From Streptomyces sp. ISL-94 (GTDB taxonomy: Bacteria > Actinomycetota > Actinomycetes > Streptomycetales > Streptomycetaceae): a DNA stretch of 41,941 bases. How positions within the stretch are numbered: position 1 is the first letter of the stretch; each line of letters begins with the position of its first letter. Under the pieces are notes generated by a model, which did not search any database, was not told the origin of the DNA, and saw only the letters and a program-made list of their open reading frames with translations. The stretch covers positions 1 to 41,941 of the forward strand of contig NZ_JAGGOZ010000003.1 in assembly GCF_018614075.1 (NCBI RefSeq), given 5' to 3'. Below, in pieces: positions 1 through 8,048 of the stretch. Made by a program: the position numbers and the translations under genes.

Positions 1-55
1 CTTCAAACAGGACCTAGGCCCCCAGTAGGCCGTCGCACGATCCTATTATTGGCTG

Positions 56-724
56 ATGCGCGCACACCATATTGACCGCCCAGCCGATCTCGACGTGGTC
101 CGTGAGTCCTATGACCGGGCGGCTGACAACTACGCCCACATGGTGGTGACGACGGGAGTCGGCGACATCCGTAGCCATCCCTGGCTCAAGGCATCAATCA
201 ATGCCTTCGCTGACACCGTGAGCGAGCTTGGGCCTGTCCTCGACGTCGGCTGCGGACCGGGAACGGTGACCGCCTACCTCGCCGAACGTGGACTCGACGT
301 GTCCGGAGTCGATCTCTCACCCCGCATGATCGAGAACGCGCGCCGTCTTCATCCGCAATGCCGCTTCAGCGTCGCCTCTGCCACCGACCTCGACCTCGGA
401 GAAGCGTCCCTGGGCGGCGTACTCGGGTGGTGGTCCCTGTTCAACCTCCCCCGCGACGTCCTTCCTCAGGTCCTCGGCCTGTTCGCGCGCGCCCTGAAGC
501 CAGGCGGACACTTCATCACCGCGACACACGTCGGCGACGAGGACGCGGTGCGCACCGAGGCCTACGGCGGCGTACCCGTTCGTTGGACGACACACAAATG
601 GCGGCCGGAACAACTCCTGGACCTGATTGAGCAGGCTGGACTGCGCCCGGTCGCCGAACTTCGGCTCCCTGCGGATGAGCAAAGCGGGCCGGGTGTAGTC
701 ATCATGGCCAAGCAACCCGGCTGA
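56..724 (+). CDS. class I SAM-dependent methyltransferase
   Basis: A soluble 222-residue Rossmann-fold methyltransferase that should transfer a methyl group from S-adenosylmethionine; the acceptor cannot be read from sequence. Motif I is clear at residues 61-70 (VLDVGCGPGT), followed by the acidic motif II loop (VSGVDLSP) and the motif near residue 145 (LKPGGHFI) that closes the SAM fold. The length is normal for this family of small-molecule methyltransferases. A TATTAT hexamer at 44-49 lies six bases before the ATG and no Shine-Dalgarno sequence is visible, so the transcript may be leaderless (inference). The next gene is 400 bases away on the other strand, so it looks monocistronic. It could be a tellurite- or antibiotic-type methyltransferase; nothing here decides. 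Confidence 0.85.
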   Translation: MRAHHIDRPADLDVVRESYDRAADNYAHMVVTTGVGDIRSHPWLKASINAFADTVSELGPVLDVGCGPGTVTAYLAERGLDVSGVDLSPRMIENARRLHPQCRFSVASATDLDLGEASLGGVLGWWSLFNLPRDVLPQVLGLFARALKPGGHFITATHVGDEDAVRTEAYGGVPVRWTTHKWRPEQLLDLIEQAGLRPVAELRLPADEQSGPGVVIMAKQPG

Positions 725-1128
725 GGTGCGGACGTCGGGAGCGGCACAGTGCCCCGTGCCGGGCAAGGCTCCTCCGACGGTCGCGACGATGGTTGAAGGT
801 GCGCGCCAGGCTACACCGGCGTCGCCATCGCCGCGTCAGGCGACGAGCTGGTGGCCTACCAGACCGCTGGCTGACCGGCCCTGGCCGGACCCGCGCTCTG
901 GCCATGACCGGCCTCGGTACTGGTGGGCTCTCGTATTCAACTGTCACCAGTTCCCCCCGGAACCCAACGGGCCGGTGACCGTGTGTGATCTCCAGCGGCT
1001 TATCGGCTCCACGTGGGCCCGGCCGGGCGGAGATTCACCCGCTTCGCCCACCGCCGAGCCGATGACTGATCATCTGCCTTGTGCGGCGGGACGGTTCGCA
1101 GTTTCGTGACCAGGCTTGAGGCGGCGGC
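725..1128. other. gene-poor spacer between convergent genes
   Basis: No convincing coding sequence was seen on either strand. The only notable structure is one copy of a 24-bp direct repeat (918-941) whose twin lies at 3331-3354. Short open frames here lack homology-like patterns and ribosome binding sites. Confidence 0.5.
918..941. repeat. 24-bp direct repeat, copy 1
   Basis: The 24 bases beginning TACTGGTGGGC and ending GTATTCAAC are repeated without mismatch and in the same orientation at 3331-3354. The two copies bracket the MarR/membrane protein/NmrA cassette. Read on the minus strand both encode VEYESPPV, in this copy just behind a GTG. Flanking bases show only weak similarity, so the match is sharply bounded. 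Confidence 0.85.
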
Positions 1129-1995
1129 TTATCGGCGGAAGTGGGCCTGGTGTTCGTGCAGGAAGGCGTCGAGGGTGCGGGGCGGGCGGCCGAGGATGTC
1201 GATGACGGTAGTGGTGGGGGTTTCGGGTCGGGCAATGGCGAGTTGTTGGATCTCCGTCACGTGGTCGGCGAGCCAGGTGGGCATGTGGGCGTTGTGGATG
1301 AGGTTGTCGCGCAGTTCGTCCGGGGTGAGGTTGACGTAGCGGATCTGATTGCCGGTCAGGGTGGTCAGTCGTGAGGCGAGAGTGGGGTAGGAGACGGCTT
1401 CGGGTCCGGTCAGGGTGTAGGTGCCGCCGGCGATGTCGGGCCTGGTGAGGGCGGCGGCGGCGACGTCGCCGATGTCGCGGCAGTCGATGTAGTTGCAGGG
1501 CGCGTCGCCCGTCGTGCCGAGGATGATGCCCCGGGCGACGGTGGGGGCCAGGCGCAGGAGGTTCTGCGTGAACGCGTAGGGGCGCAGGATGGTGTGGGTG
1601 AGGCCGCTGGCGCGCAGGTGTTCCTCGATGGCGTGGTGTCCGCGGGAGATGGCGACCGGGGAGTCGGGTTCGGCGGCGGGTGCGGAGATCTTGACGATGT
1701 GTCCGATGCCGGTGTGGGCGGCGATGTCGATGACGCGGGTTTCGAGTTCGACCTGTGCGGGGCTGTTGGCCATGGCGAGGAAGAGCTGGCTGGCGCCCTT
1801 GAAGGCGGTGCGCAGGGAATGGGGGTCGGTGGCGTCGGCGTACTGAACCTCGACGGGCGGTTGGTGTGCGCCGGTTATGCCGGGGATCGGCCTGTGCGGG
1901 GTGCGGGTCAGTGCGAGGACGGGGGCGCCGAGTGTGAGGAGGCTGTGGAGCAGGGCGTTGCCGGTTGCTCCGGTCGCTCCCATGACAACGATCAT
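1129..1995 (-). CDS. NmrA-like NAD(P)-binding reductase
   Basis: A 288-residue atypical short-chain dehydrogenase of the NmrA/TMR type, probably a cytosolic NAD(P)H-dependent reductase or redox sensor. The N-terminus is a dinucleotide-binding beta-alpha-beta with GATGATG at residues 6-12. It is followed by a single Rossmann domain and a helical C-terminus, with no SDR Tyr-x-x-x-Lys pair evident. An alternative start four codons downstream exists, but the first ATG has an AAGGA element upstream. It is the last gene of a minus-strand unit with the membrane protein at 2096-2569 and the MarR regulator at 2718-3236. MarR control plus a reductase is a common arrangement for quinone or electrophile stress; the substrate is not known. 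Confidence 0.85.
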   Translation of the reverse strand: MIVVMGATGATGNALLHSLLTLGAPVLALTRTPHRPIPGITGAHQPPVEVQYADATDPHSLRTAFKGASQLFLAMANSPAQVELETRVIDIAAHTGIGHIVKISAPAAEPDSPVAISRGHHAIEEHLRASGLTHTILRPYAFTQNLLRLAPTVARGIILGTTGDAPCNYIDCRDIGDVAAAALTRPDIAGGTYTLTGPEAVSYPTLASRLTTLTGNQIRYVNLTPDELRDNLIHNAHMPTWLADHVTEIQQLAIARPETPTTTVIDILGRPPRTLDAFLHEHQAHFRR

Positions 1996-2095
1996 CGTGT
2001 GTCATTCCTTGGTGACTTCCCGGCGGCGGGTGCTGCCGGGGTGGGCTCGGTCGGTCTTGGGCTCGTGGGGCGGGTGGGCCCGGTGCCGGGGTGGG

Positions 2096-2569
2096 CTATG
2101 TCGGGGATGCTGTGGTGGTGCTGCGCCAGCGCAGGGTGACGATGGTGGTGGCGAGGGCTGCGGAGACGGGCAGGTCGATGGGCAGGCGCTCCAGCCACGG
2201 GGTGGCGGGGATCGGGGTGTGGGCGGGTAGCCATTGGGCGGTGAGCCATCCCAGCAGGGCCGCCGCGCCGGCGGCGGTGATGACGAGTGCGGCGGTCAGG
2301 GCGACGCGCGGCGTGGTGGTGGTCCACCGTCGGGGCTGCCCGCCGTGCCGCAGCCAGGTGCCGACCAGGAACGCCACCACGGCGGAGGTGCCGGCGATGG
2401 AGGTGCAGGCGGCCACGGCCAAGTCCTGCTGCCCGGTGACGACTCCGGCGGTACCGGCCATCAGCGCGGGGGCGGCGTAGGCGGTCAGCACCTCGCGCCA
2501 CAGGGTGAACGGCCGGGATGGCCGGGAGGCTGCCCGGTTTCGGCTGGTTCTGTCCTTCGTTGTGGGCAT
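2096..2569 (-). CDS. small integral membrane protein
   Basis: A 157-residue protein with a basic N-terminus (about 25 residues rich in Arg and Ser) and four predicted membrane segments, roughly residues 28-48, 50-70, 86-112 and 130-148. I do not recognise the family. The TTTTP run after segment 2 and the Arg/Thr-rich tail are probably cytoplasmic. The start is preceded by an AAAGAGG element. It lies about 100 bases upstream of the NmrA-like gene on the same strand and just downstream of an operator-like palindrome at 2643-2660, so the two genes are probably co-transcribed and MarR-controlled (inference). Confidence 0.7.
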   Translation of the reverse strand: MPTTKDRTSRNRAASRPSRPFTLWREVLTAYAAPALMAGTAGVVTGQQDLAVAACTSIAGTSAVVAFLVGTWLRHGGQPRRWTTTTPRVALTAALVITAAGAAALLGWLTAQWLPAHTPIPATPWLERLPIDLPVSAALATTIVTLRWRSTTTASPT

Positions 2570-2642
2570 GCTGGCCTCTTTCTCGTTCGTGTGAGGGAAG
2601 CGAAGGGTTGCGGCGGGGGGTGGCAGGCCTACTCCGCCAATA

Positions 2643-2660
2643 TGATTAGGTGGCTAACTA
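2643..2660. promoter_or_regulatory. MarR operator-like palindrome upstream of the membrane protein gene
   Basis: TTAGGTGGCTAA at 2646-2657 is an inverted repeat (TTAG/CTAA around GTGG) in an AT-rich patch between the MarR gene end and the start of the membrane protein gene. The same core with 9 of 12 positions identical (TATGGCGGCTAA, 3245-3256) lies before the MarR gene itself. This placement fits one regulator binding both promoters. Confidence 0.6.
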
Positions 2661-2717
2661 TTGCTTCGCAAAAGAGGCCCTACCCGGAGGGCGGGGCCAA
2701 ACCGGCTGAGGGTCGGG

Positions 2718-3236
2718 TCAGTCAGCGGCCAGGGCCGCACTGCCGCGCACGACGCGGGCGAGCAGATCCAGGAACACCGCACGCTCCTCGACGGAAAGCC
2801 CGCCCACCATCGCCTCAAGCCGCCCGAAATGCTCGGACGCCATGTCGCGCAGGCGCTGCGCCCCGCGCTCGGTCAGGACGGCCACCGTGCCCCGGCCGTC
2901 CTCCGTGGACGGGCGGCGGGCGATCAGGCCCTCGCGCTCAAGGCCGTCCAGCAGGCCGGTGATCGTGGCCCTGGAGACATCGAGGTCGACCGCAAGGCGC
3001 GAGGGGGATTTCTCCCCGCCGTGGTCTTCGAGGTCGGCGAGCAGGCGGTAGCGCCCCGTCGACAGGCCGAACCTGGCAAAGTGCGCCTCGGCCGCCCGGC
3101 CGACCCTCGCGCCCGCCGAGATCAGCCGCACCGCGACCAGCACCGCCTGCGGATCGACCTCCAAGCCGTAGTGCTCGACCTGCCGCCTGGCCTGGTCCAG
3201 CGTGGGCGCCTCGCCATCGATGCCGTCCCTCGTCAT
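2718..3236 (-). CDS. MarR-family transcriptional regulator
   Basis: A 172-residue winged-helix repressor. The helix-turn-helix runs through LAVDLDVSRATITGLLDGLE with the wing RRPSTEDGRG behind it, and the C-terminal helices form the usual MarR dimer. I chose the ATG at 3236 (MTRDGIDGE) rather than a longer frame to 3326, because the upstream part is unconserved-looking and covers the operator. A TATTAT hexamer lies a few bases before this ATG, so the message may be leaderless. It heads a minus-strand set with the small membrane protein and the NmrA-like reductase, and probably represses both itself and them through the paired palindromes at 2643-2660 and 3243-3258. Confidence 0.88.
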   Translation of the reverse strand: MTRDGIDGEAPTLDQARRQVEHYGLEVDPQAVLVAVRLISAGARVGRAAEAHFARFGLSTGRYRLLADLEDHGGEKSPSRLAVDLDVSRATITGLLDGLEREGLIARRPSTEDGRGTVAVLTERGAQRLRDMASEHFGRLEAMVGGLSVEERAVFLDLLARVVRGSAALAAD

Positions 3237-3242
3237 ACAAAT

Positions 3243-3258
3243 AATATGGCGGCTAATC
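3243..3258. promoter_or_regulatory. MarR operator-like site and promoter of the MarR gene
   Basis: TATGGCGGCTAA at 3245-3256 matches the stronger palindrome at 2646-2657 in 9 of 12 positions. On the minus strand it overlaps a TATTAT -10-like element directly before the MarR start, consistent with autorepression. Confidence 0.5.
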
Positions 3259-3330
3259 ACTTGGCCTGTCAAGGCACTACTCCGGGGTGGTGTGGCGGAT
3301 GCCCCGGCGGCGTACCTGACGCCCACGGCC

Positions 3331-3354
3331 TACTGGTGGGCTCTCGTATTCAAC
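3331..3354. repeat. 24-bp direct repeat, copy 2
   Basis: Identical to 918-941 over all 24 bases and in the same orientation. This copy lies upstream of the MarR gene and before the truncated gene at 3446. The 2.4-kb cassette between the copies could be excised or gained by recombination across them (inference). Confidence 0.85.
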
Positions 3355-3445
3355 GGCCCCAGCTACAGGCTCAAGAACCGGCTCGTTGCCATCGAGCAGT
3401 ACCGGGACAGCACAGCCTGATATCGACGTGGTCGACAATGAGCGC

Positions 3446-3620
3446 ATGGATGTCCCTGAGCTGCTCGAATCGGCTTTCCTGCTGGTCCCGGAGGAGACCG
3501 CCACCGAGAACGACATCACGGTGCGAGACATCTGGGACTACCTCGTCCACGACGAGTGGGAGATGGCTCTGGGTCTGCTGGAGGAACTCGGGGACGGCCA
3601 TCCACTCCCTCTGACATTCT
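3446..3620 (+). pseudogene. N-terminal fragment of a conserved small Streptomyces protein
   Basis: The ATG at 3446 opens MDVPELLESAFLLVPEE and continues through a well-conserved-looking acidic helix region (DIWDYLVHDEWEMALGLLEEL) to HPLPLTF. The sequence then breaks: removing one T at about 3618-3620 would read TFWE, the residues expected from my memory of this family of about 95-residue cytosolic proteins. The rest of the family pattern does not appear in any frame afterwards, so the gene looks truncated as well as frameshifted. The function of the intact family is unknown to me. Confidence 0.5.
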
Positions 3621-3827
3621 TGGGAAAACGCTCGATCTGGAGCCGGTCCTGGGGCGGGCCGCCGGGTGCAGGCGCGAAGGGCGGGGACCATCTCTGCCGA
3701 ACAGCGGGGGTTGCTGGGGGCCGAGCAGCGGGGGCTGCTGGTAGAGGGGCGACGTGGGGCGCAGCGGGACGGGCGTCAGCGGGTCCACGCAACTGTCGGG
3801 GGAAGGGGCCTGGACCAGGTATCGAGA

Positions 3828-3872
3828 CCGGGCCCGGTCCGTCGTGTCGCAATCACGATGGACCGGGCCCGG
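3828..3872. terminator. bidirectional hairpin terminator
   Basis: CCGGGCCCGGTCC at 3828-3840 pairs with GGACCGGGCCCGG at 3860-3872, a perfect 13-bp stem. The loop region can extend pairing through GTCGTG/CACGAT. It lies 22 bases beyond the stop of the minus-strand thioredoxin reductase gene, the right place to end that operon. There is no T-run, as is usual in Streptomyces. Confidence 0.8.
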
Positions 3873-3894
3873 CGTCTGTTTCCGGTGCGAACCG

Positions 3895-4875
3895 TCACAC
3901 AGCCGGCGCGAGGGCTTCCGTTCGTACGTCGGCCAGCGCGGCCAGGTACCGCTCGGCGTCCAGGGCGGCCGAGCAGCCGGAGCCGGCCGCGGTGATGGCC
4001 TGCCGGTAGAGGTGGTCGACCACGTCGCCGGCGCCGAAGACGCCGGGGATGTTGGTGCTGGGTGCCTGGACCTTGAGGTAGCCCTCGTCGTCCAGGTCGA
4101 GCTGGCCGGTGAAGAGCTCCGTACGCGGGTCGTGGCCGATGGCGATGAACAGGCCCTCGGTCGCCAGTTCACGCTCCTCGCCGGTCACCGTGTCGCGCAG
4201 GGTGACCCCCGAGAGCAGGTTGTCCCCGTGGATCGCGGCGACCTCGCTGTTCCACGCGAAGGAGATCTTCGGGTCGGCGAAGGCGCGATTCTGCATCGCC
4301 CTGGAAGCGCGCAGGGAGTCCCGTCGATGGACGATCGTCACAGAGGCGGCGAAGCGCGTCAGGAAGGTGGCCTCTTCGAGCGCGGTGTCGCCACCGCCGA
4401 CGACGATGATGTCCTTGTCGCGGAAGAAGAACCCGTCGCAGGTGGCGCACCAGGACACGCCCCGGCCGGACAGTTCGGCCTCGCCAGGCAGGTCGAGCTT
4501 GCGGTAGCCGGAGCCGGTGGCGACGATGACCGCCTTGGCGCGGTGGACCGTGCCCTCGGAGTCTGTCAGCAGCTTGATGTCGCCCGTCAGGTCGACCTCG
4601 ACGATGTCGTCGTCGATCATCTCGGCGCCGAACTTCTCCGCCTGCGCCCGCATGTTGTCCATGAGGTCCGGGCCGTCGATGCCGGTCGGGAAGCCCGGGA
4701 AGTTTTCGACCTCGGTGGTCGTGGTGAGCGAACCGCCGACGAATATGGAGCTGCCGAACAGCAACGGCTTCAGCTGGGCGCGGGCCGTGTAGAGGGCGAC
4801 GGTGTAGCCGGCGGGGCCGGAGCCGATGATGATGACCTCGCGCACGTCCTCGGCGCTGTTCGGGTTCGTCGTCAT
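3895..4875 (-). CDS. trxB: thioredoxin reductase of the ars cluster
   Basis: A 326-residue FAD/NADPH pyridine nucleotide-disulfide oxidoreductase of the low-molecular-weight type. The FAD motif GSGPAG is at residues 18-23 and the redox-active CATC at 143-146. The NADPH motif GGGDTA is at 160-165 with the 2'-phosphate-binding HRRDSLRAS from 183, and the second FAD motif GAGDV is at 281-285. The length is typical. It follows arsC by seven bases on the same strand, so the pair is co-transcribed. In Streptomyces ars clusters a thioredoxin reductase in this position has been called ArsT and regenerates reduced thioredoxin for ArsC. No thioredoxin gene is present here, so a housekeeping thioredoxin must link them (inference). 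Confidence 0.95.
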   Translation of the reverse strand: MTTNPNSAEDVREVIIIGSGPAGYTVALYTARAQLKPLLFGSSIFVGGSLTTTTEVENFPGFPTGIDGPDLMDNMRAQAEKFGAEMIDDDIVEVDLTGDIKLLTDSEGTVHRAKAVIVATGSGYRKLDLPGEAELSGRGVSWCATCDGFFFRDKDIIVVGGGDTALEEATFLTRFAASVTIVHRRDSLRASRAMQNRAFADPKISFAWNSEVAAIHGDNLLSGVTLRDTVTGEERELATEGLFIAIGHDPRTELFTGQLDLDDEGYLKVQAPSTNIPGVFGAGDVVDHLYRQAITAAGSGCSAALDAERYLAALADVRTEALAPAV

Positions 4876-4882
4876 GATGCGG

Positions 4883-5305
4883 TCAGCTCTCCTGCTTCTT
4901 CGCGTCGATCTCGGCGATGAGGCCCTCGATCAGGCCCTTGATCTCGTCCCGGATGGGGCGCACGGCCTCTACGCCCTGGCCTGCCGGGTCCTCCAACTGC
5001 CAGTCCAGGTACGTCTTGCCCGGGAAGTACGGGCAGGCGTCGCCGCAGCCCATGGTGATGATGTAGTCGGACGCCTGGGCGGCCTCCGTCGTCAGCACCT
5101 TGGGCTTCTGGTCGGAGATGTCGATTCCCAGCTCGGCCATCGCTGCAACGGCGGAGGGGTTGATCTGGTCCCCGGGCACGGATCCGGCGGAGCGGACCTC
5201 GACACGGTCCCCCGCGAGGTGGCGCAGGAAGCCTGCGGCCATCTGCGAGCGGCCTGCGTTGTGGATACAGACGAACAGCACGGACGCGAGCGGGGTGGCG
5301 GACAT
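4883..5305 (-). CDS. arsC: thioredoxin-coupled arsenate reductase
   Basis: A 140-residue low-molecular-weight phosphatase-fold arsenate reductase that converts arsenate to arsenite. The P-loop is CIHNAGRS with nucleophile C13 and R19; the resolving cysteines are most likely C87 and C91 in [16 protein letters not shown] is the usual C-terminal acid loop. The three-cysteine layout matches the thioredoxin-dependent class rather than the glutaredoxin class, which agrees with the thioredoxin reductase gene seven bases downstream. It diverges from arsR at 5409, with a 100-bp control region between them. Confidence 0.94.
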   Translation of the reverse strand: MSATPLASVLFVCIHNAGRSQMAAGFLRHLAGDRVEVRSAGSVPGDQINPSAVAAMAELGIDISDQKPKVLTTEAAQASDYIITMGCGDACPYFPGKTYLDWQLEDPAGQGVEAVRPIRDEIKGLIEGLIAEIDAKKQES

Positions 5306-5388
5306 CGGCTCTTCCTTTGTGGCAGGGGGTCGCCGTTCTCGCCCAGAGGCAGCGGACGACTCAGTCGGGGGCTGGTATCAGTCCCGGA

Positions 5389-5412
5389 TGATGTGAGAGT
5401 ATCAGCACATGA
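5389..5412. promoter_or_regulatory. putative ArsR operator in the arsC/arsR divergent region
   Basis: ATGTG at 5391-5395 and CACAT at 5406-5410 form an inverted repeat that runs into the arsR start codon, in the only gap between the divergent arsC and arsR units. No Shine-Dalgarno sequence fits arsR here, so its message may start at or near the ATG. A repressor bound here would block both directions. Confidence 0.5.
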
Positions 5413-5723
5413 TGACGTCAGTCGACACTGATCTGATCCGGGTTCTGGCCGACCCGCTCAGGCTCCAGATCGTGAGCCTCCTCGCCAAGGAGACTCTCTG
5501 CACCACGCACTTGGTCGAGGAGACCGGCGCGAAGCAGACCAACCTCTCCAACCACCTGAAGGTGCTGCGCGAGGCGGGGGTCGTGGAGACCGAGCCATGC
5601 GGGAGGTTCACGTACTACCGCCTGCGCCCGGAGGTCATCGAAGCGCTCGCCGGCCAGTTCGCCGACCTTGCCCGAACCGCGCGCACCACCGCCGAAGCGA
5701 ACGTCAAGCGGTCCTGTCCGTAG
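5409..5723 (+). CDS. arsR: ArsR-family metalloid-responsive repressor
   Basis: A 104-residue winged-helix repressor: conserved LADPLRLQIVSLL opening helix, recognition helix around QTNLSNHLKVLREAG, and a wing ending in RFTYYRL. Cysteines lie at 31 (ETLCTTHL, at the start of the metal-binding helix), 64 and 103. This is not the classic ELCVCDL box, but C31 is in the equivalent place, so As(III) sensing by a different cysteine set is likely (inference). It starts a unit with the aquaporin (39 bases downstream) and the flavin monooxygenase, and faces arsC-trxB, so it should control all five genes. Confidence 0.9.
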   Translation: MMTSVDTDLIRVLADPLRLQIVSLLAKETLCTTHLVEETGAKQTNLSNHLKVLREAGVVETEPCGRFTYYRLRPEVIEALAGQFADLARTARTTAEANVKRSCP

Positions 5724-5761
5724 CCCCCACGACCTGCCTCACCTTGCACGAGGAGCATTTC

Positions 5762-6556
5762 TTGACCGCCACCGAGCCCGTCGGCGCCGCCCCCGCTGCG
5801 GAGACCGCCATAACCACCGCAGACGTTCCCCAGCCCGCCCCCGGGGCGCCCCCGCCGCGCACCCCGCTGATCGCCCGGGCCGCAGCCGAGCTGGTCGGCA
5901 CCGCGGCCCTGGTAGCGATCGTGGTCGGGTCCGGCATCCAGGCCACCGAGCTGACCGACGACGTGGCCCTCCAGCTCCTGGCCAACTCCACCGCCACGGT
6001 CTTCGGCCTTGGCGTCCTGATCGCCCTCCTCGGCCCGGTCTCCGGCGCGCACTTCAACCCGGCGGTCACCCTGGCGGAGTGGTGGACAGCGCGACGCGGC
6101 GGCGCCGGGGTCACCGCCCGCGAGCTGGCCGTCTACGTCCCTTCGCAGATCGTCGGCGCCATCGCGGGCGCCGTCCTGGCCGACGCGATGTTCGGCGAGC
6201 CGCTGGTGAAGTGGTCGACGCACGACCGCTCGGCCGGAAACCTGCTCCTCGGTGAGGTCGTCGCGACTGCCGGGCTGATCCTGCTGATCTTCGGCCTGGC
6301 CCGCACGGACCGGCTCCGGTTCGCCCCCGTCGCGGTGGCCTCGTACATCGGCGCGGCGTACTGGTTCACCTCGTCCACCTCCTTCGCCAACCCGGCCGTG
6401 ACCATCGGGCGCGCCTTTACGGACACCTTCGCAGGCATCGCCCCGGCCTCGGTCCCGGCGTTCGTCGGGGTGCAGCTGCTGGGCGCGGTCGTCGGCCTGG
6501 CCCTGGTGGCGGTCATCTTCATGCGCGGCAAGGCCTACGGAGCCCCCGCGGTATGA
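5762..6556 (+). CDS. MIP-family aquaporin/aquaglyceroporin of the ars cluster
   Basis: A 264-residue six-helix major intrinsic protein, starting at a TTG at 5762 with a good GAGGAG element at 5750-5755. The first 35 residues are a Pro/Ala-rich cytoplasmic tail. Both pore motifs are intact: HFNPAV (N99-P100-A101) and SFANPAV (N200-P201-A202), with the selectivity-filter Arg at 207. It is translationally coupled to arsO by an ATGA overlap. No arsB or acr3 arsenite pump is present in the window. By analogy with AqpS of Sinorhizobium, the channel probably lets arsenite formed by ArsC flow out of the cell (inference). A role in uptake of small metalloids cannot be excluded. Confidence 0.88.
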   Translation: MTATEPVGAAPAAETAITTADVPQPAPGAPPPRTPLIARAAAELVGTAALVAIVVGSGIQATELTDDVALQLLANSTATVFGLGVLIALLGPVSGAHFNPAVTLAEWWTARRGGAGVTARELAVYVPSQIVGAIAGAVLADAMFGEPLVKWSTHDRSAGNLLLGEVVATAGLILLIFGLARTDRLRFAPVAVASYIGAAYWFTSSTSFANPAVTIGRAFTDTFAGIAPASVPAFVGVQLLGAVVGLALVAVIFMRGKAYGAPAV

Positions 6557-7620
6557 CGCAGCGCACCGATGTCGTGGTGATCGGCGGCGGCCAGTCCGGG
6601 CTCGCCGCCGGCTACCACCTGCGCCGACTCGGCCTGGGCTACGTCATCCTCGACGCCCAGACCGAGCCCGGCGGCGCCTGGCAGCACGCGTGGGACTCCT
6701 TGCACCTGTTCTCACCGGCCGCCTACTCCTCCCTGCCCGGCCGCCTCATGCCCGTGCAGGAAGGCGAGGTGTACCCCGACGCCGGGCACGTCGTCTCGTA
6801 CCTCGCCGACTACGAGAAGCGGTACGAGCTCCCGGTCCATCGGGGTGTCCGGGCCGAAGGCGTCCACCGCGACGGCGAGTTCCTGCGCGTGGCGACCGAC
6901 GACGGAACGTGGCGGGCTCGCGCGGTCATCAGCGCGACCGGGACCTGGTGGCGCCCCTTCATTCCCGCGATTCCCGGCCGGGCCGACTTCACCGGCATCC
7001 AGCTGCACACCGCGAACTACCGCAGCCCCCGCGCGTTCACCGGGCGACGCGTCATCGTCGTGGGCGGCGGCAACTCCGGCGCCCAGATCGCCGCCGACCT
7101 CGCCCACACGGCCGACCTCACCTGGGTCACCCAGCGCGAGGCACGCTTCCTTCCCGACGACATCGACGGCCGCGCCCTCTTCGACCACGCCACCGCCCGC
7201 CGCCGCGCCCTGGACGAGGGCCGCACCGACACCGACGGTGTCGCCTCGCTGGGCGACATCGTCGCGGTCCCGCCCGTACGCGAAGCCCGCGACGCCGGAC
7301 TCCTCAAGGCCGAGCCGATGTTCGACCGCCTCACCCCGGGCGGCGTCGAGTGGACCGACGGCACCCGCGCCGAAGCCGACGCGATCATCTGGTGCACCGG
7401 CTTCCGCCCCGCCCTCTCCCACCTCGCACCCCTCGGCCTGAGAGGCGTGCGCGGCCACATCCCGACGGAAGGCACCCGCGCGGTGGACGAGCCCCGCCTG
7501 CACCTCCTCGGCTACGGCGACTGGACCGGCCCCGCCTCCGCCACCCTCATCGGCGCCGGCCGCCCGGCCCGCGAAGCCGCCCGCGAGATCGCGGCTTTTC
7601 TCAAGGACGCATCGGCGTAA
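6553..7620 (+). CDS. arsO: ArsO-like flavin-binding monooxygenase
   Basis: A 355-residue FAD/NADPH monooxygenase. GGGQSG at residues 11-16 binds FAD and GGGNSG at 171-176 binds NADPH. The stretch HTANYRSPRAFTGRR just before the second motif is in the place of the family's monooxygenase signature, and a C-terminal ATG-like segment (CTGFRP) closes the fold. The start overlaps the aquaporin stop (ATGA), so the two are coupled. ArsO was named from a Streptomyces arsenic-resistance cluster that also has arsT and arsC; its exact substrate is not settled. It ends 13 bases before the stop of merR on the other strand, with no terminator hairpin visible. Confidence 0.87.
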   Translation: MTQRTDVVVIGGGQSGLAAGYHLRRLGLGYVILDAQTEPGGAWQHAWDSLHLFSPAAYSSLPGRLMPVQEGEVYPDAGHVVSYLADYEKRYELPVHRGVRAEGVHRDGEFLRVATDDGTWRARAVISATGTWWRPFIPAIPGRADFTGIQLHTANYRSPRAFTGRRVIVVGGGNSGAQIAADLAHTADLTWVTQREARFLPDDIDGRALFDHATARRRALDEGRTDTDGVASLGDIVAVPPVREARDAGLLKAEPMFDRLTPGGVEWTDGTRAEADAIIWCTGFRPALSHLAPLGLRGVRGHIPTEGTRAVDEPRLHLLGYGDWTGPASATLIGAGRPAREAAREIAAFLKDASA

Positions 7621-7633
7621 CTGAGGGCGGTGT

Positions 7634-8032
7634 TCACCGGGCGGTCAGGATGCTGCAGATGTCACCCTCCGCGCAGGTGTCGGGATCAGTGACCGAGGCC
7701 GTGCGAGCCAGTTCCCGCAGTGCGGCGCGGGTCGCGCGGAGTTCGGCCAGTCGGCGTTCCACGTCCGCGAGGTGCTGGTCGAGCAGGGCACTGACGTGCG
7801 CGCACGGAGCCTGTCCGCCGTCCCGGATGCGGAGGACGGAGCGGATCTCGGCGAGGCTGAGGCCGGCGGCCTGCGCGGTGCGGACGAAGCCGATGCGGGT
7901 GGCGGCCTCGGGCGGGTAGTCGCGGTAGCCGCCAGGGGTACGCGGTGGCGCGTCCAGCAGCCCCGCCTGCTCGTAGAAGCGGAGGGTCTTGGTGCTTGTG
8001 CCGGTGGTTGCGGCGAGGTCGCCGATGCGCAT
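7634..8032 (-). CDS. merR: MerR-family mercury-responsive regulator
   Basis: A 132-residue MerR-type activator/repressor. The N-terminal winged helix reads GDLAATTGTSTKTLRFYEQAGLL with the PGGYRDYP wing, followed by the long dimerisation helix. Three cysteines at 77, 120 and 126 match the number and spacing of the Hg(II) ligands in MerR (one at the start of the coiled coil, two in the C-terminal loop). The ATG at 8032 is chosen because the HTH begins immediately; longer frames run into merB antisense sequence. It diverges from merB across a typical MerR operator, which supports organomercury/Hg(II) sensing. Confidence 0.9.
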   Translation of the reverse strand: MRIGDLAATTGTSTKTLRFYEQAGLLDAPPRTPGGYRDYPPEAATRIGFVRTAQAAGLSLAEIRSVLRIRDGGQAPCAHVSALLDQHLADVERRLAELRATRAALRELARTASVTDPDTCAEGDICSILTAR

Positions 8033-8048
8033 ACATCCACGGTACCGC

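Noticed and set aside
1070..2005. Arg/Pro/His-rich minus-strand frame over the NmrA-like gene
   Set aside because: It overlaps a real gene in another frame and shows the biased composition of a shadow frame.
3754..4920. Long plus-strand open frame opposite the thioredoxin reductase gene
   Set aside because: It is the high-GC antisense shadow of an intact gene with all catalytic motifs; the translated sequence is low-complexity and has no family pattern.
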